From Candidatus Aminicenantes bacterium UBA4085 (GTDB lineage Bacteria > Acidobacteriota > Aminicenantia > Aminicenantales > UBA4085): a stretch of 14,826 nt of DNA. Shown piece by piece: positions 8,347 through 13,454 of this stretch. Location: NCBI GenBank assembly GCA_002383325.1, contig DFYJ01000066.1, positions 1 through 14,826 on the forward strand, read 5' to 3'. The notes below the pieces were generated by a model that searched no databases, had not been told where the DNA came from, and worked only from the letters and a program-made list of their open reading frames with translations. Numbering within the stretch: position 1 is the stretch's first letter; every line of letters begins with the position of its first letter. A program made the translations under genes and the position numbers.

Positions 8347-8424
8347 GCGCCTGTAGCTCAGTATGGATAGAGCAGCGGTTTCCTAAACCGTTGGTCGGGT
8401 GTTCGAGTCACCCCAGGCGCGCCA
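8347..8424 (+). tRNA. tRNA-Arg, anticodon CCT, CCA end encoded
   Basis: A full cloverleaf can be folded by hand. Acceptor GCGCCTG (8347-8353) pairs with CAGGCGC (8414-8420). The D arm is GCTC/GAGC. The anticodon arm is GCGGT-TTCCTAA-ACCGT, giving anticodon CCT, which reads AGG (Arg). A five-base variable region is followed by the T arm GGGTG-TTCGAGT-CACCC. The discriminator G is followed by an encoded CCA (8422-8424). The gene is intact even though base composition and gene style change immediately downstream. Together with the repeats at 8467-8561, this suggests that its 3' end served as the attachment site of an integrated element. Confidence 0.96.
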
Positions 8425-8466
8425 CTCAATTTCGGGCTTAAATCAAACCTTATCAGGATGATGGCG

Positions 8467-8496
8467 GATTCCATCCGTTTCCATCCTTTTCAATCC
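8467..8496 (+). repeat. Three tandem 10-bp units, 43 bp after the tRNA
   Basis: GATTCCATCC, GTTTCCATCC and TTTTCAATCC follow one another with an exact 10-bp period. All share the TTC(C/A)ATCC core. The period of about one helical turn, and the position between the tRNA 3' end and the TGGCACAA repeats, suggest binding sites for a recombination or accessory protein. They could also be a short degenerate tandem repeat without function. Confidence 0.55.
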
Positions 8497-8511
8497 TAGT
8501 AGACATAATTA

Positions 8512-8561
8512 TGGCACAAATGTGGCACAAATCGAAAAAAGTGGCACAAATATGGCACAAG
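8512..8561 (+). repeat. Four TGGCACAA direct repeats in two pairs, probable integrase arm sites
   Basis: TGGCACAAAT occurs at 8512-8521, 8523-8532 and 8542-8551, with TGGCACAAG at 8553-8561. Start-to-start distances are 11, 19 and 11 bp, so there are two couplets with an identical one-turn internal spacing. Arm-type sites of tyrosine recombinases are commonly about 10-bp direct repeats arranged in such couplets near the attachment core. They lie 88-137 bp beyond the tRNA end, the expected side for an element inserted at a tRNA 3' end. The function is inferred; the repeats themselves are plain in the sequence. Confidence 0.7.
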
Positions 8562-8716
8562 ATTTTCGGTCGTTTTTCTCTTCGTGGTAATAAGCGCAGG
8601 CCGAGTAGTGAGGGCGACAATTAATAAGCCTTCTCATCGAATGGCAAACCGATCCTCAAATTTGCTGGGAGTAAAGGGTCGGGGATTTGGGCCGCCGGGA
8701 ATGGCGGAATTATGTC

Positions 8717-9412
8717 TCAGTGGGCCCGGGAAGAGTAGAGCAATTCGTAATCCTGAATAAGCCCATGGTCTGCAAACGAGAAAAAGCGCTTCTCGCCAAT
8801 TACGAGATGGTCGAGGAGCTTCATGCCCATCACTCGACATGAGAAAACGAGCTCCCGGGTAATCTCCCGGTCGCATTGGCTCGGATCCGGATCTCCGGAT
8901 GGGTGATTGTGGCAGACGACGACAGCCGCCGCGTTCAATTGTAGCGCCGTCTTGATGATTTCGCGAGGATAGACGGCCGATGAATCGACCGTCCCCCGAA
9001 ACTGCTCCACGTTCGCGATTACTTGATTTTTCGCATTCAGGTAAAGGACCCTCATGCTCTCGATCTTTGAGCCCGCGAATAAATGGATGAGAGCCTCGAA
9101 TGCCTCGCCGGAGGACCGCGCGAAGGGCTTCGCCTCGATTTGCTCGGAAGCGTAGCGGCGGAGAAGCTCCCGGACGGCCTGCGCCCGGAAGACGAGATCC
9201 GGACCGGCACCGGCGGCCTTGAGCTCTTCGGGCTCCGCATCCAGGACCCGGCGCGCGGACCCCTTCATGGTCCGGATCACGTCGGGCGCTTCATCGGAGG
9301 CGCCGATCAGGATTGCCAGCAGCTCGTCGGTCATGATAGAAGATGGCCCGGCCGCCTCATAGCGGGACCGGGCCTCTTCCTCAACTCTTGGGGTCAGGCG
9401 GCGTTGTTTCAT
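8717..9412 (-). CDS. radC: RadC-family JAMM/MPN-domain protein
   Basis: A 231-aa RadC-like protein, close to the usual length of the family. Residues about 1-90 correspond to the N-terminal helical region. The JAMM/MPN+ metalloprotease-like domain spans about 100-225, with E136 (VEQFRGTVDSS) and the HNHPSGDPDPSQCD signature giving H168, H170, S178 and D181. RadC proteins were once thought to be repair proteins, but their role is unsettled. They are frequent on prophages, genomic islands and integrative elements, which fits this location. The ATG start overlaps the preceding gene's stop as ATGA, with GGAGG about 11 bases upstream, so it is the last gene of a leftward three-gene operon. The frame is open for 19 more codons upstream, but those overlap the neighbouring gene. 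Confidence 0.92.
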   Translation of the reverse strand: MKQRRLTPRVEEEARSRYEAAGPSSIMTDELLAILIGASDEAPDVIRTMKGSARRVLDAEPEELKAAGAGPDLVFRAQAVRELLRRYASEQIEAKPFARSSGEAFEALIHLFAGSKIESMRVLYLNAKNQVIANVEQFRGTVDSSAVYPREIIKTALQLNAAAVVVCHNHPSGDPDPSQCDREITRELVFSCRVMGMKLLDHLVIGEKRFFSFADHGLIQDYELLYSSRAH

Positions 9413-9615
9413 GAGCTCTTCGCCTCCCGGATGATACGGTCGGCAATCGCGGCCTGTCCGGCGCAGCAATCGGCGGCCTCGTAGAACAGCAACATCCGCT
9501 GAGCGTAGGCGGCTCCGGAATGGACCGGCCCGGAAAACTCGACCGCGCGGACCATGGCCTCGCCATACTTGCGGCCGAGATCCCCGGCAGCTTTGCGGTG
9601 CTCTTCGGGTGTCAC
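9409..9615 (-). CDS. Small hypothetical protein (68 aa) in the radC operon
   Basis: The frame begins with GTG at 9615, preceded by AAGGAAGG, and starts one base after the stop of the upstream small gene; it ends in an ATGA overlap with radC. The predicted product starts VTPEEHRKAAGDLGRKYGEA and looks helical, with two adjacent cysteines near the middle (DCCAG, residues 50-52). I do not recognise a family. The frame stays open for a further 46 codons upstream, but that extension overlaps the neighbouring small gene and has no better start. Tight coupling on both sides is the main evidence that it is real. Confidence 0.65.
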   Translation of the reverse strand: MTPEEHRKAAGDLGRKYGEAMVRAVEFSGPVHSGAAYAQRMLLFYEAADCCAGQAAIADRIIREAKSS

Positions 9616-9616
9616 G

Positions 9617-9790
9617 TCATCCTTCCTTGGGCGGCCAGTAGCCCAGCTCGGCCGCGAACCTCTCGCGCTGCCGCGTGAGGCCGGACAATAACTCTCTCGC
9701 CCGCTCTTGCCGGCCGGTGAGATCTTCGGGACGGCTTGCCGGTTCCGTCCCATGCTCCGACTCTGTAGCTCCGACGATTGACGTCTTCAT
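9617..9790 (-). CDS. Small hypothetical protein, first gene of the radC operon
   Basis: A short charged protein of 57 aa from ATG at 9790 (MKTSIVGATESEHG) or 70 aa from GTG at 9829. It ends ELGYWPPKEG, and its final codons serve as the ribosome binding site of the next gene. The middle (LTGRQERARELLSGLTRQRERF) should form an amphipathic helix. Neither start has a good Shine-Dalgarno sequence. The longer version would be partly encoded by copies of the repeat array described to the right, so I prefer the shorter. No family recognised; reality is supported by the one-base spacing to the next gene. Confidence 0.55.
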   Translation of the reverse strand: MKTSIVGATESEHGTEPASRPEDLTGRQERARELLSGLTRQRERFAAELGYWPPKEG

Positions 9791-9898
9791 GCCAACTATT
9801 GCAGCAGCCTGGCCGGGACTCAATCCCACCGCAATGATGGCCCATTTTCCACCGCAATGATGCCCAGCCTCCCGCGTCCCTCATTCCCTTCCCCTCTT

Positions 9899-9929
9899 CG
9901 CGCGCGCGCGTAAGAATATATATATATAT
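9899..9929. repeat. Adjacent (CG)6 and (AT)7 dinucleotide tracts
   Basis: Twelve bases of perfect alternating CG (9899-9910) are followed after five bases by fourteen bases of alternating AT (9916-9929). A polypyrimidine stretch precedes them. Alternating CG can adopt Z-DNA, and alternating AT unwinds or extrudes easily, so the pair could act as a strand-opening element within the repeat-rich segment. They could also be simple replication-slippage products. Confidence 0.6.
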
Positions 9930-10230
9930 CTTCTCTTCTCCCCCATGATCTGCCTTGTGTCTGCTCCCCCCAAACTATTGCAGTACGGTCCGCCTTGATC
10001 CTAGGCCGGGTTAAATTCTGTAGCTTTCTCTGCCTCCCCCTCAACCATTGCAGTGGCCTCAACCATTGCAACAGAGAGCCCAACCATTGCAACAGGATCA
10101 AATGCAATGGTACTAGATATATCATTAAAGAGGGGTAACTATTGCAGAGGAGAGGGGGGGGCTATTGCAATGATGGGCACCCCCGCGACCCCCCCTGGGA
10201 ACTTTCGGATTTGGGCCGGAGTGCTCATTC

Positions 10231-10260
10231 TACCCATTCCTCAGAAAATTTCTGGGGGTA
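10231..10260. repeat. Nested inverted repeat upstream of the small cysteine-rich gene
   Basis: CAGAAA (10242-10247) and TTTCTG (10249-10254) form a perfect 6-bp inverted repeat around a single A. They are flanked by TACCC (10231-10235) and GGGTA (10256-10260), which can extend the symmetry imperfectly. It sits about 90 bases before the start codon of the next rightward gene and could be an operator or a leader hairpin. No T tract follows, so it is not an obvious terminator. Confidence 0.35.
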
Positions 10261-10351
10261 TCTTGGGAGATCATCATTGCATTTATTGGAAGGGTGGGAT
10301 TGGCTTGTGTTTTTTGGGGGTAGGTGCAATAGAGGGTATGAGAGAGAAAAG

Positions 10352-10594
10352 ATGACTAAGGGGAAAGCGATCAAGAAATACTGTCTTGAGTGTGGTGGTT
10401 CCGAGCGAGCCAACGTCATGCTGTGCCACATTCTCGACTGCCCGCTTTGGCCGTTCCGGTTCGGATCCACGCAAGGATCAAAAACCTATCGCAACCGAAT
10501 GACTGTGGCCTGGGAGCACTATCGAGAAGCGCGGGAGGAACTGGAGCGAGACGGGATAACCCTTGCCGACATGATAGAAAAGCTCGTTTCTTAG
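10352..10594 (+). CDS. Small cysteine-motif protein of phage/mobile-element type
   Basis: An 80-aa basic protein. The N-terminal half carries KKYCLECGGSE, then CHILDCPLWPFRFG, with C11, C14, C25 and C30 spaced like a small zinc-binding site. The Cys-Leu-x-Cys-x-Gly-Gly-Ser ... Cys-Pro-Leu-Trp-Pro-(Phe/Tyr)-Arg pattern is one I associate with short uncharacterised proteins of prophages and integrative elements, which supports the mobile nature of this region. The C-terminal half is helical and charged (AREELERDGITLADMIEKL). The ATG has only a weak purine-rich site (GAGAG) before it. The frame is open 70 codons further upstream but that part is low-complexity and encoded by the repeat region. 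The biochemical role is unknown. Confidence 0.7.
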   Translation: MTKGKAIKKYCLECGGSERANVMLCHILDCPLWPFRFGSTQGSKTYRNRMTVAWEHYREAREELERDGITLADMIEKLVS

Positions 10595-10725
10595 AGATCC
10601 GGACGTATCAGGAGCGTGTTTCTGGCGAATAAGTCGGAAAGTATGCCCCCGAAGCAGCTGGCTGGCAAGATAGTTCAAGCAAGGGCCTTTGGGGGGCTCT
10701 TAATATCTAATTCAAGGAGGCTCTC

Positions 10726-11046
10726 ATGGCGGAAGAAAAAAAAGATGGCCAGGCTGCGTTCCCCCTGTTCGGGGACATGGATGGGATCGTAAAAGTAATC
10801 GAGAAAGAGTACAACGATATTTCGGCTCGGATGACAAGGCTATGCGACCGTCGGGACGAGATTTGTGACGAGTTCGAGCGGCAGATGAAGCGGTTCGAGG
10901 AAGTTGGAAAGGCCCTCCGCGAGGCCCGGAAGATGGCCGAGTTTATTGGATCGATAAAACACTTCAGGGAAGCCCTCGAGATCGACAAGGCAGCGAAAAT
11001 CGGACCGTGCCTCATCCTCCCTGGCCGCAAGATGGGCACAAATTAA
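10726..11046 (+). CDS. Hypothetical coiled-coil protein (106 aa)
   Basis: A strong ribosome binding site (AAGGAGG, five bases before the ATG) supports translation. The predicted protein has a short lysine-rich N-terminus, then a long helical, highly charged stretch (about residues 20-90) with heptad-like spacing, for example IEKEYNDISARMTRLCDRRD and FERQMKRFEEVGKALREARK. This suggests an oligomerising or scaffold-type coiled coil. No catalytic motif is visible, and I do not recognise a family. It lies 131 bases downstream of the small cysteine-motif gene on the same strand; both could belong to the rightward set that begins after the repeat array. Codon use is less GC-biased than in the genes before the tRNA. 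Confidence 0.7.
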   Translation: MAEEKKDGQAAFPLFGDMDGIVKVIEKEYNDISARMTRLCDRRDEICDEFERQMKRFEEVGKALREARKMAEFIGSIKHFREALEIDKAAKIGPCLILPGRKMGTN

Positions 11047-11241
11047 AGATTTTTCATATCCGTCCTCCGGTCAGGTCCGCGAAGACATACCGATTACACG
11101 AACCTCGTCGTCGTAGAGCTAGGTTCCTTAGTTTGTTCTAATCACAATTCCCTTTATACGAGCAATTTGATTATCCTTCTCAACGCGCGTCTCCGAGGGG
11201 GGCCGCGTCTTCGGGTTCTTTAATTCTTGCGGACCAACAAT
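11047..11241. other. Intergenic region between convergent genes
   Basis: This 195-base stretch separates the end of the rightward coiled-coil gene from the end of the leftward zincin-like gene. I see no gene and no convincing bidirectional terminator. The only structure noticed is a weak ACGCG/CGCGT pairing near 11181-11206, without a T tract on either side. AT content rises here compared with the DNA to the left. Confidence 0.4.
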
Positions 11242-11700
11242 TCAAATCCAAAATTCGGCTTCTCGAGCATCAATTTCGTATGGAGCATTGGTGTAGCCGA
11301 ATTGTACAATCTGTTGAAGGTACTTTGGTAGGTATGCCGCGATTGAACCAGCCTGTTCATACTGCTGAACGTGGCGGCACTCGTGCGACAGCAAGCGGGA
11401 GGAGTTGTGCCCGCTGCATATATAGATGCCGTAGCCGAGAGTGAGGCCGATCATGCCCGGACCGAGCAAGCCAGTTCGCACGGCAGCCTGCCGAAGCAGA
11501 AGATCGGTGGGCATCGGTAGCTGGGCAACAAATGAGAGTCGGATTATTTCGGGATGTGATACGCCAACCCTCTGTGCTAGCGGAAGTTCGCGCTCGGTAA
11601 GTGGCTCACCAGATTTGGCAATTTGAAAAGCGTGCTGCTCTGCCCATTCAATAGCCCTGGGGATAATAAGCGGAAGAGCCGTGGCAAGCTCGAATTTCAT
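11242..11700 (-). CDS. HExxH zincin-like putative metallopeptidase (152 aa)
   Basis: The motif LSHECRHVQQYEQAG contains a complete HExxH (H106, E107, H110), the zinc-binding and catalytic signature of zincin metallopeptidases. Downstream APYEIDAREAE (about 139-149) supplies acidic residues that could give the third ligand (E142, D144 or E147). The arrangement, with the motif near the C-terminus followed by a short helix and an acidic end, resembles small uncharacterised zincin-like proteins. The region before the motif (GLTLGYGIYICSGHNS) may form the beta sheet next to the active site. There is no signal peptide. The ATG chosen has AGG six bases upstream; a TTG at 11757 would add 19 residues. 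It is the second of two leftward genes in an AT-rich block, 98 bases after the first. Substrate unknown. Confidence 0.7.
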   Translation of the reverse strand: MKFELATALPLIIPRAIEWAEQHAFQIAKSGEPLTERELPLAQRVGVSHPEIIRLSFVAQLPMPTDLLLRQAAVRTGLLGPGMIGLTLGYGIYICSGHNSSRLLSHECRHVQQYEQAGSIAAYLPKYLQQIVQFGYTNAPYEIDAREAEFWI

Positions 11701-11798
11701 GTGTAACCTTGGATTAAGGTACAGTGGCGCCTTAATTTCGCCATAACCCACCGGCAAAAGTAAAGCAGTGCTTTTGCTCGCTCGAATTGATGTCGCAT

Positions 11799-12761
11799 TT
11801 ATATTTCAGATAGATCATAGGGTAAATGAAATCTAGCGTTGGCGACAATATCGTCCACGAACGCTCGCCAATTCACTTGGATGACTCTACAAGAGAGGTA
11901 GTGTGCGGCCATTAGGGTGAATGCACGCGCCACATTGGCAAGGTCTTGAACAAAGGCTGTGAGGGTGTCGGAATAATCAGCACCATAGGAAAGATAAATA
12001 GCATCTCTATAGTTCGCTTTTCCTCGGTAACGAAACGCCTCTACAAGAAAGTTAACGTGTGCCTTAATAAGACTTTCATCTCTGATGACTCTCGCGGCGA
12101 TAGTCCTAAAGTTCACGAACCCGTGGGCTTTAAATATTGGACTTTCTTGTACTACTTTTTTCTCTAAGCGCTCCCTCTCGTAATCCGCCGTACCTTTTAA
12201 ATATGAGATTGCAGCGCCAAATGCTTGTTCATGATTCGTTGGAGTAACGTTAAGATTATTCAGGTTACCATTGCGAAGCCTATTAATCGCGTTTTCAATG
12301 TTCTTTGGAGTTAGGTTTTTAAGATAGAGATCGAATGGCGATATAGCCAAGTTCCGTGTTGCGATTTCGGCTTGCCACACCTTACATGTTTTTGAATGTG
12401 TTTCCGGATCGCTCCCTGTTGCTGCCGCCAACATCGATTTGCTCCCATAGTAGGTTGCATAATACCAAGCAATAATGGCGGATCGCACAAGCGAATATGG
12501 CTCATCTAGTTCGCATGTTTTTTGTAGCGCTGAGACGTTGTGTATCGCCATCAATAAGCATTTAAAGGCAAGAGTATCCGCTTCTTGATTAGGGGGACGC
12601 CTTTGTATTTGGCCATAGAAAATACGAAGGGGGTCGTGAGAGAAGGCTCCTTCACTGACGAGAATTGAGAGGGCTCTCATCCAATTTACCGTGCCTTGAA
12701 ATGCAAACAGTGGATCTGTCCGGTGTTGATGGTCAAATAAGCGGTTAAGTAACCAAGTCAT
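11799..12761 (-). CDS. Hypothetical 320-aa helical protein, possibly HEPN-like
   Basis: I do not recognise this protein with confidence. It is predicted almost wholly helical, with no signal peptide or clear membrane segment. The stretch SLVRSAIIAWYYATYYGSKS (residues 90-109) resembles the first helices of HEPN-type domains, where Arg followed by small residues and two tyrosines recurs. A second helical stretch, EAFRYRGKANYRDAIYLSYG (241-260), has a similar flavour. A canonical RNase motif (R-x4-6-H) is not obvious, so an active HEPN ribonuclease is not established. Base composition is clearly lower in GC than the left part of the window, a sign of recent acquisition. A good -10 box lies about 30 bases before the ATG. 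It heads a leftward pair with the zincin-like gene. A defence or stress role would be a guess from location. Confidence 0.65.
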   Translation of the reverse strand: MTWLLNRLFDHQHRTDPLFAFQGTVNWMRALSILVSEGAFSHDPLRIFYGQIQRRPPNQEADTLAFKCLLMAIHNVSALQKTCELDEPYSLVRSAIIAWYYATYYGSKSMLAAATGSDPETHSKTCKVWQAEIATRNLAISPFDLYLKNLTPKNIENAINRLRNGNLNNLNVTPTNHEQAFGAAISYLKGTADYERERLEKKVVQESPIFKAHGFVNFRTIAARVIRDESLIKAHVNFLVEAFRYRGKANYRDAIYLSYGADYSDTLTAFVQDLANVARAFTLMAAHYLSCRVIQVNWRAFVDDIVANARFHLPYDLSEI

Positions 12762-12787
12762 AGGCTAATTCTAGATATATTACGACG

Positions 12788-12793
12788 ATTATA
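12788..12793 (-). promoter_or_regulatory. Candidate -10 box for the leftward HEPN-like/zincin gene pair
   Basis: Read on the minus strand, a perfect TATAAT occurs at 12793-12788, preceded directly by TG and lying in strongly AT-rich sequence. It would place the transcription start about 20 bases upstream of the ATG at 12761. The -35 position has only TATTTT-like sequence, so this would rely on the -10 box and AT-rich upstream DNA. Confidence 0.4.
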
Positions 12794-12965
12794 CAATATG
12801 CATAAATCATAAAATACAGCCTTTTTTTCCGTATACAAAGTCGCTTCCTCTTATTCCTTTTTCGATCAAGCAATATTCCTCCGATGGAGCTCCCGGCTAT
12901 AGAACTTTCACTTCACAGGTGATACACTAAATAGGGGGCGGAATAAGGATTTCGAGCTAGCCAAC

Positions 12966-13376
12966 ATGTCGCTTGAACAAAGCACCGTGGTCTGCGCTAC
13001 CTGTGGTGCCTCGATCGATACTGCCGTGGATACCGAAGAGAACCGGATCCCATGTACAAACTGCGGAGGTACTCAGCGCCATTATAGTGACACGTTTACC
13101 GACGTAATAGTGTTTCGCGACGGCATCAGAGTTGAAGCGAAACATGCCAGGGAAAAACGGCCTTTTATTGAAGAATTGGCGGGCCCCGATTTCTCACGCA
13201 GCAAAGAGAAAGCTGTCCAAAAAGAACGGATAATTGATCGAGACAATGATCGATACACCGAGAAGGTCACGGATTATGAATCCGGAGAGACCATCCATCA
13301 TTGCGATGAGCCTCTATCACAACACCAAGGGCATGGCTCTGCAAAACACAAAAAAGACGAGCGGGATGAAAAGTAA
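12966..13376 (+). CDS. Conserved zinc-ribbon protein of unknown function (136 aa)
   Basis: Four cysteines in two CxxC knuckles, CATCG (C10, C13) and PCTNCGG (C30, C33), form a zinc-ribbon-like N-terminus. The rest is highly charged and probably partly disordered (about 75-105 and 120-136). A distinctive C-terminal segment reads SGETIHHCDEPLSQHQGHGS. I associate that last element (EEPL...HxGHGSAK) with a family of small uncharacterised bacterial proteins, but no function is known to me. It starts about 200 bases from the divergent leftward pair, with only a weak ribosome binding site. It runs in the same direction as the helicase gene 78 bases downstream and may be co-transcribed with it. A nucleic-acid-binding or regulatory role is possible but not shown. 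Confidence 0.72.
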   Translation: MSLEQSTVVCATCGASIDTAVDTEENRIPCTNCGGTQRHYSDTFTDVIVFRDGIRVEAKHAREKRPFIEELAGPDFSRSKEKAVQKERIIDRDNDRYTEKVTDYESGETIHHCDEPLSQHQGHGSAKHKKDERDEK

Positions 13377-13451
13377 TTCGCCATTTATCCAGAGAGGGTC
13401 GCTCAGTAAAAGACCATTATGCCGTCCGTGTCAGGGCGGTGAATTGGCGAA
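13377..13451 (+). promoter_or_regulatory. Structured leader before the helicase gene
   Basis: TTCGCCA (13377-13383, directly after the zinc-ribbon stop) and TGGCGAA (13445-13451, four bases before the helicase ATG) are a perfect 7-bp inverted repeat. Inside it, CCGTCC (13422-13427) and GGGCGG (13434-13439) form a second hairpin with a six-base loop. The outer pairing would cover the space where a ribosome binding site should be, and no good Shine-Dalgarno sequence is visible. Translational control or an operator is possible; chance symmetry cannot be excluded. Confidence 0.35.
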
Positions 13452-13454
13452 ATT

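Larger units (their letters stand above)
8425..8716. other. Non-coding left end of a putative tRNA-integrated element
   Basis: These 292 bases hold no credible gene on either strand. They contain the two repeat sets described separately and then AT-richer sequence up to the stop of the leftward RadC-family gene. I see no intrinsic terminator with a T tract for that operon. The abrupt shift from tightly packed GC-rich genes to this segment marks the probable chromosome/element boundary. The boundary would lie within the tRNA 3' half if the usual tRNA-end duplication applies; the matching right end is not in the window. Confidence 0.55.
9793..10332. repeat. Iteron-like array: twelve YATTGCR motifs on both strands
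   Basis: The core YATTGC(A/G) occurs twelve times in about 540 bp. Forward ATTGCA copies are at 9798, 9977, 10047, 10065, 10086, 10141, 10164 and 10276. Reverse copies are at 9830-9835, 9853-9858, 10103-10108 and 10325-10330. The best-matching subset reads CAACYATTGCA; three copies (from 10042, 10060 and 10081) lie 18 and 21 bp apart. Two inverted copies are an exact 14-bp repeat (CCACCGCAATGATG at 9826-9839 and 9849-9862). The copy at 10164-10171 is the palindrome ATTGCAAT. With equal base use, fewer than one match would be expected by chance. The segment separates a leftward from a rightward gene set and has no credible gene of its own. Binding sites for a replication initiator, partition protein or regulator are all possible. 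Confidence 0.8.

Noticed and set aside
8634..8876. Small minus-strand frame overlapping the end of radC
   Set aside because: It overlaps the conserved C-terminal part of the JAMM domain in another frame and has no recognisable features.
10042..10095. Evenly spaced repeats considered as a CRISPR array
   Set aside because: Repeats are only about 11-15 bases, with spacers under 10 bases and copies on both strands. CRISPR repeats are longer, in one direction, with spacers near 30-40 bases; no cas genes are in view.
9820..10125. Minus-strand frame encoding repeated LLQWL units, which looks like a short repeat protein
   Set aside because: The repeated residues are produced by the ATTGCA DNA repeats read in one frame. 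The repeats occur on both strands with spacings not divisible by three overall, and no ribosome binding site is present, so the repetition is at DNA level.
10053..10355. Forward frame through the repeat array
   Set aside because: It reads the same DNA repeats (ATIATG-like units), is glycine-rich low complexity, and overlaps the start of the better supported cysteine-motif gene.
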